From: Defluviitaleaceae bacterium
Lineage (GTDB): Bacteria; Bacillota; Clostridia; Lachnospirales; WRAX01
DNA: 17,383 nt
Assembly (NCBI GenBank): GCA_009787945.1
Contig: WQSI01000029.1
Coordinates: forward strand, 1 to 17,383
Reading direction: 5' to 3'
Shown one piece after another: positions 1-6,782 of the stretch; position 1 is the stretch's first letter; each line of letters starts with the position of its first letter. Under the pieces are notes generated by a model. That model saw nothing but the letters and a program-made list of their open reading frames with translations. It was not told the origin of the DNA and did not search any database. The position numbers and the translations under genes were made by a program.

Positions 1-335
1 AAGCCCCAAAACTCATCCCCCTGCCCAAAAACCTCCACAAAATCAGGGAAAAACATCGCTCCCGCCTCTGTCCAGCCGCCATCAGCATTATAATTAGACA
101 AGGTGGCATCAATTACTTTAAGAGCTTCTGGGTAATCCTGGGGCAAAAACCTGCCCAAAGCAAGGGTTATGTGGCGCATACGCTCCTTAAATTCTAACCC
201 ATTCCATTTGTCGTCAAAAACACATGCCAAAAAGCCAGCTATATCAAAACCAGGATAAACCCCATTGATATTATCAGCAAGCCTACCTAGGTATTCATGG
301 TTATAATAATCCTTAACGGCTTCACCACTTTTCAT
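1..335 (-). CDS. AlkC-like DNA alkylation repair protein, N-terminal part
   Basis: This is the first 111 codons of a gene that runs off the left edge of the window. The product starts MKSGEAVKDYYNHEYLGRL and continues with VYPGFD, LEFKERMRHIT, a FLPQDYPEAL stretch and AMFFPDFVEVFGQ. These match my recollection of the AlkC/COG4335 family of HEAT-repeat-like DNA glycosylases, which excise alkylated bases without base flipping. The C-terminal half with the rest of the helical repeats is not visible, so activity cannot be judged. The ATG lies inside the end of the nitroreductase gene (14-base overlap, ATGAAAAGTGGTGA), and AGAGGA about 10 bases upstream is the likely ribosome binding site. The overlap points to translational coupling and a shared transcript. 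Family assignment is from sequence pattern only. Confidence 0.75.
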   Translation of the reverse strand, partial: MKSGEAVKDYYNHEYLGRLADNINGVYPGFDIAGFLACVFDDKWNGLEFKERMRHITLALGRFLPQDYPEALKVIDATLSNYNADGGWTEAGAMFFPDFVEVFGQGDEFWG

Positions 336-861
336 AACGAACCATGTCCTCTAAATCCCTGCGGGTTTGAGCTTTCGGCGGGTCATCTGTGTGGCCAATG
401 GTCACAACCCCAACAACATATTGGTCATTTGGAATACCAAGAATAGGGCGCATGTCATCTTGGGCATACCACCCAGTCCAACAACTGGCAAGCCCCAAAT
501 GTTCCGCCATCAGCAAAATGTGTTGAATAGCCACGGCAGTATCGCGGATAACAGCCTTTAATTCTGGATAGGCCGCATTTTCGTCAACAACAACCTGCCC
601 AATATCGGGGTTGCGCCGCTTAATGTCAGCCACGCACACGATATGTACAGGAGCGTCCACCATCCACATTTGATTATGGTCAGCAACGGCTATTTTCTCT
701 TTCGTAGCAGGGTCGGTAACAACTATAAAATTCCAAGGCTGGGTATTTTTGCCAGAAGGAGCAAGCCGAGCCGCCTCCAGCAACTGCATTACCAATTCCT
801 TGTCAACGGGCTTGCCATTATAACTTCTGGTGCTTCTTCTGGTAATCATTTCTTTAATCAT
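322..861 (-). CDS. Nitroreductase family FMN-dependent oxidoreductase
   Basis: This 179-residue protein is the size of a minimal nitroreductase. Such enzymes use FMN and NAD(P)H to reduce nitro, quinone, flavin or enone substrates in the cytoplasm. The N-terminal RRSTRSY (residues 8-14) is the typical FMN phosphate-binding start, followed by ARLAPSGKNTQPW (31-43), an internal RDTAVAIQHILLMAEHLGL helix (106-124), GLASCWTG, and a C-terminal VGVVTIGH (152-158). The real substrate cannot be told. I start it at the ATG at 861 rather than at upstream in-frame codons, because homologues begin a few residues before RRS and the longer form would add about 29 unrelated residues. It overlaps the end of the upstream small membrane protein gene by 8 bases and the alkylation repair gene by 14, so it sits inside an operon. 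It has no obvious link to motility. Confidence 0.9.
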   Translation of the reverse strand: MIKEMITRRSTRSYNGKPVDKELVMQLLEAARLAPSGKNTQPWNFIVVTDPATKEKIAVADHNQMWMVDAPVHIVCVADIKRRNPDIGQVVVDENAAYPELKAVIRDTAVAIQHILLMAEHLGLASCWTGWYAQDDMRPILGIPNDQYVVGVVTIGHTDDPPKAQTRRDLEDMVRYEKW

Positions 862-1309
862 TTGGCTTCCGCCCTTTCTTTTTATTGGGTCGCAAAATCT
901 CCACTGCATAATTATCAGGATTTCGGGGGTCAACATAAACATGGGCAATCAGTCCAAGTCCGCTTTCCATTTCATGTGACATAATGGGTTTGCTTTCAAC
1001 CCAATGAACATCACCCTTTTTGCAAGTGTAGGTGCAGTCAAAAATCCCCATTACATAAATCTTCATCCTAGGTGGCGACACCACACGAAACCCCCGAATA
1101 TCCGCTAAGTAAAGCTCACCTGTCCTTTTTAGGCGTAATTGCCTAAAATTGGTAATCCAAGAAATTCCAATCAAAGCAAACCCAAAAAGCAAAAAGGTGA
1201 TTGCTAGCTGAATGGGTATGTCATCTGGAAAAAATGGGTATGCAAGCAACAAGGCAACTCCTGGAACGGAAAAAACCTTACCGCTTAGCTTCCATTTACA
1301 GTCAAACAC
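854..1309 (-). CDS. Small two-span membrane protein of unknown function
   Basis: I do not recognise this 151-residue protein. Two hydrophobic segments near the N-terminus (about residues 13-27 and 33-51) form a likely helical hairpin. They are followed by a soluble part containing RRTGEL-like and YLADIRGFRVV strands, a CTYTCKKGD segment with two cysteines, YVDPRNPDNY near the end and a lysine-rich tail. The topology and the late 'VDPRNPDNY' strand resemble DUF3592-type membrane proteins, but I would not name it. It starts at GTG, two bases after the aldolase stop codon, with AAGGCG about five bases upstream as ribosome binding site. It overlaps the nitroreductase start by 8 bases. This tight packing supports it being a real gene co-transcribed with its neighbours. 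Confidence 0.6.
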   Translation of the reverse strand: MFDCKWKLSGKVFSVPGVALLLAYPFFPDDIPIQLAITFLLFGFALIGISWITNFRQLRLKRTGELYLADIRGFRVVSPPRMKIYVMGIFDCTYTCKKGDVHWVESKPIMSHEMESGLGLIAHVYVDPRNPDNYAVEILRPNKKKGRKPND

Positions 1310-1311
1310 AA

Positions 1312-2175
1312 TTACGCCTTGTCTTTAGAACCAAACAACTCAATCTTAGCCCTAACGGTTGCCTTCATAGCCTCCACACCAGGAGCAAGCAGTTTCCGAG
1401 GGTCGTAACCCTTGCCCTGCTTATCCTTGCCTTCCTCAACATACTGGCGGGTAGCCGCTGCGAAAACCAATTGCAACTCAGTATTAACATTGATTTTGCT
1501 AACGCCAAGGCTGATGCTGCGCTTCACCATATCCTCTGGAATACCAGTGCCGCCATGCAAAACCAAAGGGATGCCGCCAGTAGCGTCATTAATGGCACTT
1601 AAAGCCTCAAAATCCAGCCCTTTCCAGTTTTCAGGGTAAACACCGTGAATGTTACCAATGCCTGCCGCCAAAAAGTCGATACCAGTTTCAGCTATTTTGC
1701 GACATTCTTCTGCGTCAGCAATTTCCCCTGCACCTATCACACCATCTTCCTCGCCGCCGATAGAGCCAACCTCCGCCTCAACAGAAATCCCCTTAGCGTG
1801 GGCAAGTTTCACAATTTCGATGGTCTTTGCTACATTCTCATCAAAGGGAAGGTGGCTTCCGTCAAACATAATGCTTGTAAAGCCCGCATCTATGCACGCC
1901 AAGCAGTCATCATATGTGCCATGGTCAAGGTGGGTGGCTACAGGAACGGTGATTTTCAAATCTTCTATCATAGCGCCAACAAGGGCAACAACGGTTTTGA
2001 AACCGCCCATATACTTAGCAGCACCAGCGGAAACCCCTAGAATAATCGGGCTGTTCATCTCTTGAGCCGTCTGTAAAATCGCCTTCGTCCACTCCAGGTT
2101 GTTGGTGTTGATAGCCCCAACGGCATACTGCCCTTTGCGGGCGTTTTTCAACATTTCAGCAGCATTAACTAACAT
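1312..2175 (-). CDS. fba: Class II fructose-bisphosphate aldolase
   Basis: This gene encodes a zinc-dependent aldolase of 287 residues. The class II enzyme reversibly cleaves fructose 1,6-bisphosphate to dihydroxyacetone phosphate and glyceraldehyde 3-phosphate in glycolysis and gluconeogenesis. The catalytic aspartate and first zinc histidine are in HLDHG (D84, H85), followed by VEAEVGSIGGEEDG (E135), NIHGVY (H177) and LHGGTG (H207), all in the expected order. The family also includes tagatose-bisphosphate aldolases. The GIGNIHGVYP loop and full length fit FBP aldolase, but sugar specificity is not proven by sequence. The start is secure: an AGGAGG lies six bases before the ATG. It follows the CPBP protease gene by 21 bases. 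Finding a central glycolytic gene downstream of a flagellar operon is unusual. It may belong to the transcript started by the promoter at 5960-5988 or have its own start. Confidence 0.95.
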   Translation of the reverse strand: MLVNAAEMLKNARKGQYAVGAINTNNLEWTKAILQTAQEMNSPIILGVSAGAAKYMGGFKTVVALVGAMIEDLKITVPVATHLDHGTYDDCLACIDAGFTSIMFDGSHLPFDENVAKTIEIVKLAHAKGISVEAEVGSIGGEEDGVIGAGEIADAEECRKIAETGIDFLAAGIGNIHGVYPENWKGLDFEALSAINDATGGIPLVLHGGTGIPEDMVKRSISLGVSKINVNTELQLVFAAATRQYVEEGKDKQGKGYDPRKLLAPGVEAMKATVRAKIELFGSKDKA

Positions 2176-2196
2176 AAAATTCCTCCTAAAATATGA

Positions 2197-2868
2197 TTAA
2201 TTTATAAAATAAAAGCCAACCAAACTAATTGCAAGGCTTGCCCCTGCATGAACCACATAACTGCCTATTACGCTGTCGCATCTTCTGGTAATTTCATTAA
2301 ACAACAGCCCAACGGCAACCAGACCAACTGTAGCGAATATTAACAAACCAAAGTCAACCCCATAACGCATAATAGCCACGTGATAAACCGCAAATAACAA
2401 GGCCGAAAACACATGGGCGTAATATTTATAGCCCATTCGGTACAGTGTTAAGAAAACAAAACCACGGAAAAACAACTCTTCAAGTGCCACATTTACAATC
2501 ACATAATATAGTGCCGCAAAAATATAGTTATCAGTGCTAATTCCAACATTTGACAAGGCGTTTACAATCATTTCCTGCTCAAGCCACGGGCGCAAGGTCA
2601 AAAAGGCGATAATTATAACGATTGCCGCACCTAAGCCAAGGAAAGCAGAAAACCTCAACGCCTTTTTTCGGTCTTTAACAGAAAACAAATCCCTAAATTT
2701 ACCACCTTTAGTGACTGCGTAATATATTATCGGCGAAGCAACAAAAAGCACCAATTTAATCGCTGACGTTGTGGCGTAATCATTAAAAGGCGTGAACAAC
2801 ATCACGCCATGGACAGCACACGCCATTATTGAAATAATAGTAACTAATAACAAGTTTCTGCTTTTCAT
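2197..2868 (-). CDS. CPBP (CAAX-type) intramembrane metalloprotease
   Basis: This 223-residue polytopic membrane protein has the Rce1/CPBP (Abi) motifs: EELFFRG at residues 130-136, FAVYH with H163, and GSYVVHAGAS with H207. The paired glutamates, arginine and histidines are the expected metal and catalytic residues. Hydrophobic segments are near residues 6-26, 36-51, 74-92, 115-130, 150-166, 172-190 and 203-221. Bacterial members have varied roles (bacteriocin maturation or immunity, protein processing), and no bacteriocin gene is visible here, so the substrate is unknown. I chose the ATG at 2868. An in-frame TTG at 2883 would overlap the upstream gene, and GGGA about ten bases before the ATG is a modest ribosome binding site. 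It lies 4 bases after the MltG-like gene and 21 before the aldolase, so it is probably co-transcribed. Confidence 0.87.
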   Translation of the reverse strand: MKSRNLLLVTIISIMACAVHGVMLFTPFNDYATTSAIKLVLFVASPIIYYAVTKGGKFRDLFSVKDRKKALRFSAFLGLGAAIVIIIAFLTLRPWLEQEMIVNALSNVGISTDNYIFAALYYVIVNVALEELFFRGFVFLTLYRMGYKYYAHVFSALLFAVYHVAIMRYGVDFGLLIFATVGLVAVGLLFNEITRRCDSVIGSYVVHAGASLAISLVGFYFIN

Positions 2869-2872
2869 TATA

Positions 2873-3445
2873 TTAGTTCCCAACCGAAATCATTTGTACA
2901 ATTTCTTCAAAATCGCCGCCAATAGGCAACAAAAAATCCCCAGCCATCAAACTGACAGAATGACCGCCAGTTATAAGGAAGCTCTCAAATTCATCTGCGC
3001 TGTCTATAACGCCATGATGTTGCAAAATTACGGCAATATAGTTTCCGTGAGCCCCCCAAGGTATGCTAACCCAGACATATTCTCCCGCCACCTCGTCGGC
3101 TTCGGCTGGTTCTTCGTCGTCGTCGGCTTCCAAAGGAGCATCATCATAAGTTTCCTCATCTGAGGGAGCATCATCAAAATCTTCATACACATCAGGGGTA
3201 CCAGCTTCATTGGGAAAAATCATCCCTAAATCTCTTGCTCTATCAATTACAATCTCATCACTAACATATCCATTTGCACGAGCCTCTCGTAAAAGCCCGT
3301 ATAAATAATAGTTCTCTTCTTCAAATGCTGTAAAATGGGCATTGCGCTGAACAATATACGCAATGAACACAACAACAACAGTAAGGGCAACGCCCAGACC
3401 AATACCGAAAATAATGCGAGCCTTATCAGCTTTAGGGTTAGCCAT
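2873..3445 (-). CDS. Membrane-anchored protein with MltG-type LysM-like domain, no transglycosylase domain
   Basis: This 190-residue protein has one N-terminal membrane span (about residues 11-32), a helical stretch (40-75), a very acidic low-complexity linker (84-120, rich in D and E) and a C-terminal domain (124-188). The C-terminal domain reads VSIPWGAHGNYIAVIL, GVIDSADEF, then MAGDFLLPIGGDFEEIV. That pattern matches the LysM-like domain that precedes the catalytic domain in MltG/YceG endolytic transglycosylases, but the catalytic domain with its conserved glutamate is absent. It may bind peptidoglycan or a partner outside the cell without cutting. I start it at the ATG at 3445, which has GGGGGTGG six bases upstream, rather than the GTG at 3454. 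It overlaps the upstream DUF6115-like gene by 8 bases. From memory, similar proteins recur after DUF6115 genes in clostridial motility loci. The role is unknown. Confidence 0.7.
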   Translation of the reverse strand: MANPKADKARIIFGIGLGVALTVVVVFIAYIVQRNAHFTAFEEENYYLYGLLREARANGYVSDEIVIDRARDLGMIFPNEAGTPDVYEDFDDAPSDEETYDDAPLEADDDEEPAEADEVAGEYVWVSIPWGAHGNYIAVILQHHGVIDSADEFESFLITGGHSVSLMAGDFLLPIGGDFEEIVQMISVGN

Positions 3446-3950
3446 TTTGCCCACCCCCTAGCGTGATAATCAGTTCAACTTCGCCCTTGCCCATGTCCAT
3501 TTTGCGGGCGATTTCTTCCACGGTCTGCCCTTCTTTATACATTTTCAAAATGCTAGCAAATTTTGGATTAATATTCATTTTTTTGCTATCATCAACGGCA
3601 ATGTCAACTCGTTTGGCATATTCTTCCAATACACTGGCTTGACCTTTAAAGCGTGCGGCGGTGTTTGGTGGTTCAGCTTGCGTAATGTTTTTTTGTTTTT
3701 CGTCAATCAAGCTGTAAAGAAATAGCAATTCCTGATATTTATTATCAAATTCCTTAAAAACACTTTTGGACATGTCCCCAAACTCCGAAATGGCATCGTC
3801 GGCATCGTCGGAAACATTGTTTGTCACATCAAAACCAACGGCATTTGACCTAGAAAGCCCAAAAGCCGCCACAACAACACAAATACCGCCACCAACCAAC
3901 AGCAGAATTAGTGTAAATATAAAGAAATCCACTTGGAAAAGCGTCATCAT
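3438..3950 (-). CDS. DUF6115/SwrB-like single-span membrane protein
   Basis: This 170-residue protein has an N-terminal membrane anchor (about residues 9-30), a mostly helical, partly acidic cytoplasmic middle with probable coiled coil (50-120), and a C-terminal helix-turn-helix-like segment (130-165) reading ILKMYKEGQTVEEIARKMD then MGKGEVELII. This architecture and its place after sigD resemble SwrB (YlxL) of Bacillus subtilis, which promotes assembly and activation of the flagellar export apparatus, and the DUF6115 family. The equivalence is inference from position, length and topology, because the family is poorly conserved. The start is one of two consecutive ATGs (3950 or 3947). TAAGGAG lies four or seven bases upstream. 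It is 11 bases after the small charged gene and overlaps the MltG-like gene by 8 bases. Confidence 0.68.
   Translation of the reverse strand: MMTLFQVDFFIFTLILLLVGGGICVVVAAFGLSRSNAVGFDVTNNVSDDADDAISEFGDMSKSVFKEFDNKYQELLFLYSLIDEKQKNITQAEPPNTAARFKGQASVLEEYAKRVDIAVDDSKKMNINPKFASILKMYKEGQTVEEIARKMDMGKGEVELIITLGGGQNG
3792..3811. repeat. Tandem 9-bp repeat in the acidic linker of the SwrB-like gene
   Basis: The unit GGCATCGTC on the plus strand occurs twice in direct tandem (3792-3800, 3801-3809) with two further matching bases. In the coding frame it spells the acidic run DDADDA just after the membrane anchor. It is a whole number of codons, so gain or loss of a unit keeps the frame. It is probably a small slippage product. 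Confidence 0.5.
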
Positions 3951-3961
3951 AAACTCCTTAG

Positions 3962-4276
3962 CTACATCATAATGTCAAGCATGCCTTTCCCAGGTGTAGG
4001 CGTTTTTTTATCCTCTGCCTGCTCTTCGGCTTCCCTTTCGGCTTTGTGCCTTTCCTGCTGACTGCTGCCGCGCCCTTTGCTGTCCTTGTCAAGCTCCTGC
4101 TTTTCGGCTTCGTTGGCTTCTATCACTTGCTTTTGAGCATCCTGAGTCGCCTTAGCAAACTGGTTAGCAAACTGGTTGTTCTGAACCTCCTGGCGGCTTC
4201 CGTCGTTATTGGTCATCCGATTAAGCTCAGGAACTCTTTGAATCATAACCTGCATATCCACAGGACGTATAGACAT
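3962..4276 (-). CDS. Small charged, probably disordered protein of the flagellar locus
   Basis: I cannot name this 104-residue protein. It has no membrane span or signal peptide. The N-terminus (MSIRPVDMQVMIQRVPELN) is moderately hydrophobic. The middle (about residues 30-95) is rich in Q, E, K and A with heptad-like spacing, so a coiled coil or disordered helix is likely. It ends in a short GKGMLDIMM tail, which may be a docking motif. The gene is convincing: GGGGGTGA lies five bases before the ATG, the spacing to its neighbours is 32 and 11 bases, and it falls between fapA and the SwrB-like gene where clostridial flagellar operons, as I recall them, often carry a small gene of this type. 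A structural or chaperone-like role in motility is possible but unproven. Confidence 0.62.
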   Translation of the reverse strand: MSIRPVDMQVMIQRVPELNRMTNNDGSRQEVQNNQFANQFAKATQDAQKQVIEANEAEKQELDKDSKGRGSSQQERHKAEREAEEQAEDKKTPTPGKGMLDIMM

Positions 4277-4308
4277 TTAGGTCACCCCCTTTTACCCTTT
4301 TGTCATAT

Positions 4309-5922
4309 CTATTCCACAAAAACTTCGGCCTTTATCATTCCGTCCACGGATTTTAAAACAGACACAGTAATGTCGTCATACAAATACCTATGGGCAGAGC
4401 CGATGGTGACACTAACCCCTGAATGCATGATTTTTTCGGCAATAACCCTGCCTGTTGTCCGCTTTAATTGCTCCATCATTTCTGTCATTTCCTCTTCCAT
4501 CTTCGCGGCTCTATCCCGCAACATATTGCGGTTTTGCAACAATTGCACCAACAAGGCTTTGCGTTTAGCGTCCATAGTTGCAACGTCCTCGTTTTGCACA
4601 ACCCCCTCATAACTTTCGTTAAGCTGGTTAAACTGCTGTTTAACGGACACATAATTCGCTCTAAGCTCTTCATAACGATTGGAAAGGTCCATGTTTCCCC
4701 CGACCTTAATTTCCGTTCGTGTGCCCATGTGAGAGCCAATGGTTTTAGCGCGAACCTCCTCGCCAGCAACCACGCTGCCGCCAGCAATAAAGCAGTTGTC
4801 GCCTTCCAAGTCCACTGCACCATCTACAATAATTTCCGAATGAAGCAAAGCATTAGTTTTCAAATTACCTTTAGCTATAATTGTGGCATTTTGAGCAAAC
4901 TTTGTAAAAATGTTACAGCCAGATTCCACACGACCTTTACTGCGCCCCATAATTCCGCCATAAAGGTTAACAGAACCAGTGGCGCGAATTGTTGCGGCTT
5001 CAACAATCCCCTTAACCTCAATGTTGCCAGTAGCCTCCACAGAGAAGCCTGATAAAACTGCGCCCGCAACCATAACAGACCCCGCAAAATCAATGTTTCC
5101 CGTAGAAAAATCAACATTACCAGGAATTTCTAATAAAGGTGATATAGACATACTTTTGCCAGAAATAACCAATTGACCGGAAGTTTCTGCAATCAATTCC
5201 ATCTCATCTTCGGTGACGATGGTGTTTTTGCCCTTAGACAATTTTGGTGCAGGTTTTCCAGATTTTGGCTCGATGCGCTCACCAAAAACATCTGTTCCAG
5301 CCTCCCCAAGGGTTGGGTCAACACGGTACGCCAAAACCTCGCCAGCATTAACAGAGCTAAAATAATTAATTTCCTTGTAGTCAACAGTACCATCACCCAA
5401 AATTTTAGGCTGGCTTTTTTCGCCCGTCATATCGTGGTTATAAATAATTTCTCCGTCAGTTCCATTTACGGGAGCTTTGCCTTCGGCTACAACAAACTTG
5501 TCACTATAATCCTTGTTTAAACCACTATTGACACATTCTTGAACAACATCTTCCTTTATGCCAAATGTTATTCCAAACTGTGCAATTTTATCCATTAAAC
5601 CTTGAACCGTCAACAATGCGCCGTCATTTTCAGGCATTTTGAATTTCATAGTGGCAGACATTTTATCCCGCGACATTTCAAAAACAACATCCTCATCCAC
5701 AGGAGGTTTCAGGTTTTCCTCTGAAATTTTCCCAGTAACAAGGTCGTCGTCAGATTTCAAAAGGTCGCTTACAACATTAAAATCCACGTTTTTAAGTCCT
5801 CTTTCTTCGATAGCAGTCAAAATGTCTTTTCGTGTAATTTCCACGCTATCATCCGATTTGTCAATGACAATATAAATTCCATCCTTGCGTTCTTCAATTT
5901 TAATCCTGTCCATAGCCATCAT
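4309..5922 (-). CDS. fapA: FapA/DUF342 family protein with parallel beta-helix
   Basis: This gene encodes a 537-residue protein of the DUF342/FapA family, found next to motility genes in many Clostridia. The N-terminal part (to about 250) is mixed alpha/beta. Residues about 265-410 form repeated short strands typical of a beta-helix (NVDFSTGNIDFAGSVMVAG, VEATGNIEVKGIVEAATI, IIAKGNLKTNALLHSEIIV). Residues about 415-490 form a long coiled coil (RYEELRANYVSVKQQF, MLRDRAAKMEEEMTEMMEQL). A compact domain containing VTIGSAHRYLYDDI closes the protein. FapA of Vibrio vulnificus regulates the glucose PTS, and a bactofilin-like polymer or scaffold role is sometimes suggested, but the function here is unknown. 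Start choice: the ATG at 5934 has no ribosome binding site, whereas GGCGG precedes 5922 and 5919 at good distance. A consensus promoter lies at 5960-5988, so this is the first gene of its own transcript. Confidence 0.88.
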   Translation of the reverse strand: MMAMDRIKIEERKDGIYIVIDKSDDSVEITRKDILTAIEERGLKNVDFNVVSDLLKSDDDLVTGKISEENLKPPVDEDVVFEMSRDKMSATMKFKMPENDGALLTVQGLMDKIAQFGITFGIKEDVVQECVNSGLNKDYSDKFVVAEGKAPVNGTDGEIIYNHDMTGEKSQPKILGDGTVDYKEINYFSSVNAGEVLAYRVDPTLGEAGTDVFGERIEPKSGKPAPKLSKGKNTIVTEDEMELIAETSGQLVISGKSMSISPLLEIPGNVDFSTGNIDFAGSVMVAGAVLSGFSVEATGNIEVKGIVEAATIRATGSVNLYGGIMGRSKGRVESGCNIFTKFAQNATIIAKGNLKTNALLHSEIIVDGAVDLEGDNCFIAGGSVVAGEEVRAKTIGSHMGTRTEIKVGGNMDLSNRYEELRANYVSVKQQFNQLNESYEGVVQNEDVATMDAKRKALLVQLLQNRNMLRDRAAKMEEEMTEMMEQLKRTTGRVIAEKIMHSGVSVTIGSAHRYLYDDITVSVLKSVDGMIKAEVFVE

Positions 5923-5959
5923 GCCACCGCCCATCCGTTATTTTACTTGATAGATAATA

Positions 5960-5988
5960 ATTATATCACGTTTTCGCGCCTATGTCAA
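5960..5988 (-). promoter_or_regulatory. Consensus housekeeping (sigma-A type) promoter for fapA and downstream genes
   Basis: On the minus strand TTGACA (5988-5983) is followed by exactly 17 bases and then TATAAT (5965-5960). A TG one base before the -10 box (5968-5967) makes it an extended -10. All twelve hexamer positions match the consensus. The -35 box lies in the last leucine and threonine codons of sigD, and the sigD stop codon is in the spacer. Transcription would start near 5953, giving a leader of roughly 30 bases before the fapA start. Function is inferred from sequence only. Confidence 0.82.
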
Positions 5989-6765
5989 TAAAAGAGATTT
6001 ATGCCGCTCTAATTTCGTGCGCATTTTAAGCATAGCCTTGGAATGTATCTGGGAAACCCGAGATTCTGACACTTGCAAAACTTTGCTAATCTCTTTTAAT
6101 GTGAGTTCTTCATAATAATACAACGCTACCACCATCTGCTCTTTGTCTGACAAGGTTTTTATGGCTTCAGCCATTTCCTGTTTAAGCTCTTCTTTTTCAA
6201 AAACCAATTCAGGCGATGTATCATTGCTTTCCGATGGCTCAAAGTTGCTTTCGTGGTTTTGGTCTAGGTAGTCATCTAAGGAAACCAAGGAAACCAGGGA
6301 TGATTTCTTTATCTCATCCTGCAGCTGTTCTACAGATAGCTTCATGCGCTCTGCAAGCTCTTCTTCGTAAGGTTCTCGCCCTAATTCTGATTCCAAAAGA
6401 GTATATGCCGCATCTAGCTGACGGCTTTTTTGCCGCTGGGTTCGCGGTACCCAGTCAAGGGCGCGAATACTGTCCAAAACCGCTCCGCGGATGCGCAAAG
6501 AGGCGTAAGTTTCAAACTTTACGCCTTTCATGTTATTAAATTTTTCGATGGCATCAATCAAGCCGAAAATGCCAGAAGAAACCAGGTCCTCCCTGTCAAG
6601 AGAAGTACCTGTATAAATATTAAGCCTTCCCACCACATACTTTATCATGGGGGAATAGTGGACAATCAGCTCCTCTTTGGCGGCTTGCCTAGAAGATTCG
6701 TCTTTGTGCCTTAAATAAGTTTCCCAAATCTTGTCAATATCAATGTCGGTGTTCTTTAACGCCAT
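5980..6765 (-). CDS. sigD: Flagellar sigma factor, sigma-28 family (SigD/FliA/WhiG)
   Basis: This 261-residue alternative sigma factor directs RNA polymerase to late flagellar, chemotaxis and often autolysin promoters. Region 2 is clear: EDLVSSGIFGLIDAIEKF, then KFETYASLRIRGAVLDSIRA and DWVPR, the FliA/WhiG signature at the 2.4 end. Region 3 (about 115-160) includes ESELGREPYEEELAERM, and region 4 ends with LTLKEISKVLQVSESRVSQ, the recognition helix-turn-helix. Length matches SigD of Bacillus subtilis (254). Activity is usually held back by the anti-sigma factor FlgM, which is not in this window. I start at the ATG at 6765, with AAAGGGGCG seven bases upstream. An in-frame TTG at 6786 would overlap the GNAT gene. 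Being late in the fla/che operon fits Bacillota, where distance from the main promoter limits SigD level. Its last codons contain the -35 box of the next promoter. Confidence 0.97.
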   Translation of the reverse strand: MALKNTDIDIDKIWETYLRHKDESSRQAAKEELIVHYSPMIKYVVGRLNIYTGTSLDREDLVSSGIFGLIDAIEKFNNMKGVKFETYASLRIRGAVLDSIRALDWVPRTQRQKSRQLDAAYTLLESELGREPYEEELAERMKLSVEQLQDEIKKSSLVSLVSLDDYLDQNHESNFEPSESNDTSPELVFEKEELKQEMAEAIKTLSDKEQMVVALYYYEELTLKEISKVLQVSESRVSQIHSKAMLKMRTKLERHKSLLLT

Positions 6766-6782
6766 GGCTTTCGCCCCTTTCG

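Noticed and set aside
2176..2240. AT-rich stretch upstream of fba considered as a separate promoter
   Set aside because: TATAAA-like sequence is present, but no TTGACA-like box stands 16-18 bases before it, so I cannot support a promoter.
2727..2734. GCCGATAA on the minus strand, resembling a SigD -10 element
   Set aside because: It lies inside the CPBP protease coding sequence, and the only upstream TAAA is 20 bases away rather than about 15.
5935..5979. Gap after sigD considered as a terminator of the fla/che operon
   Set aside because: The stretch has no hairpin with a T-tract. It is better explained by the promoter at 5960-5988.
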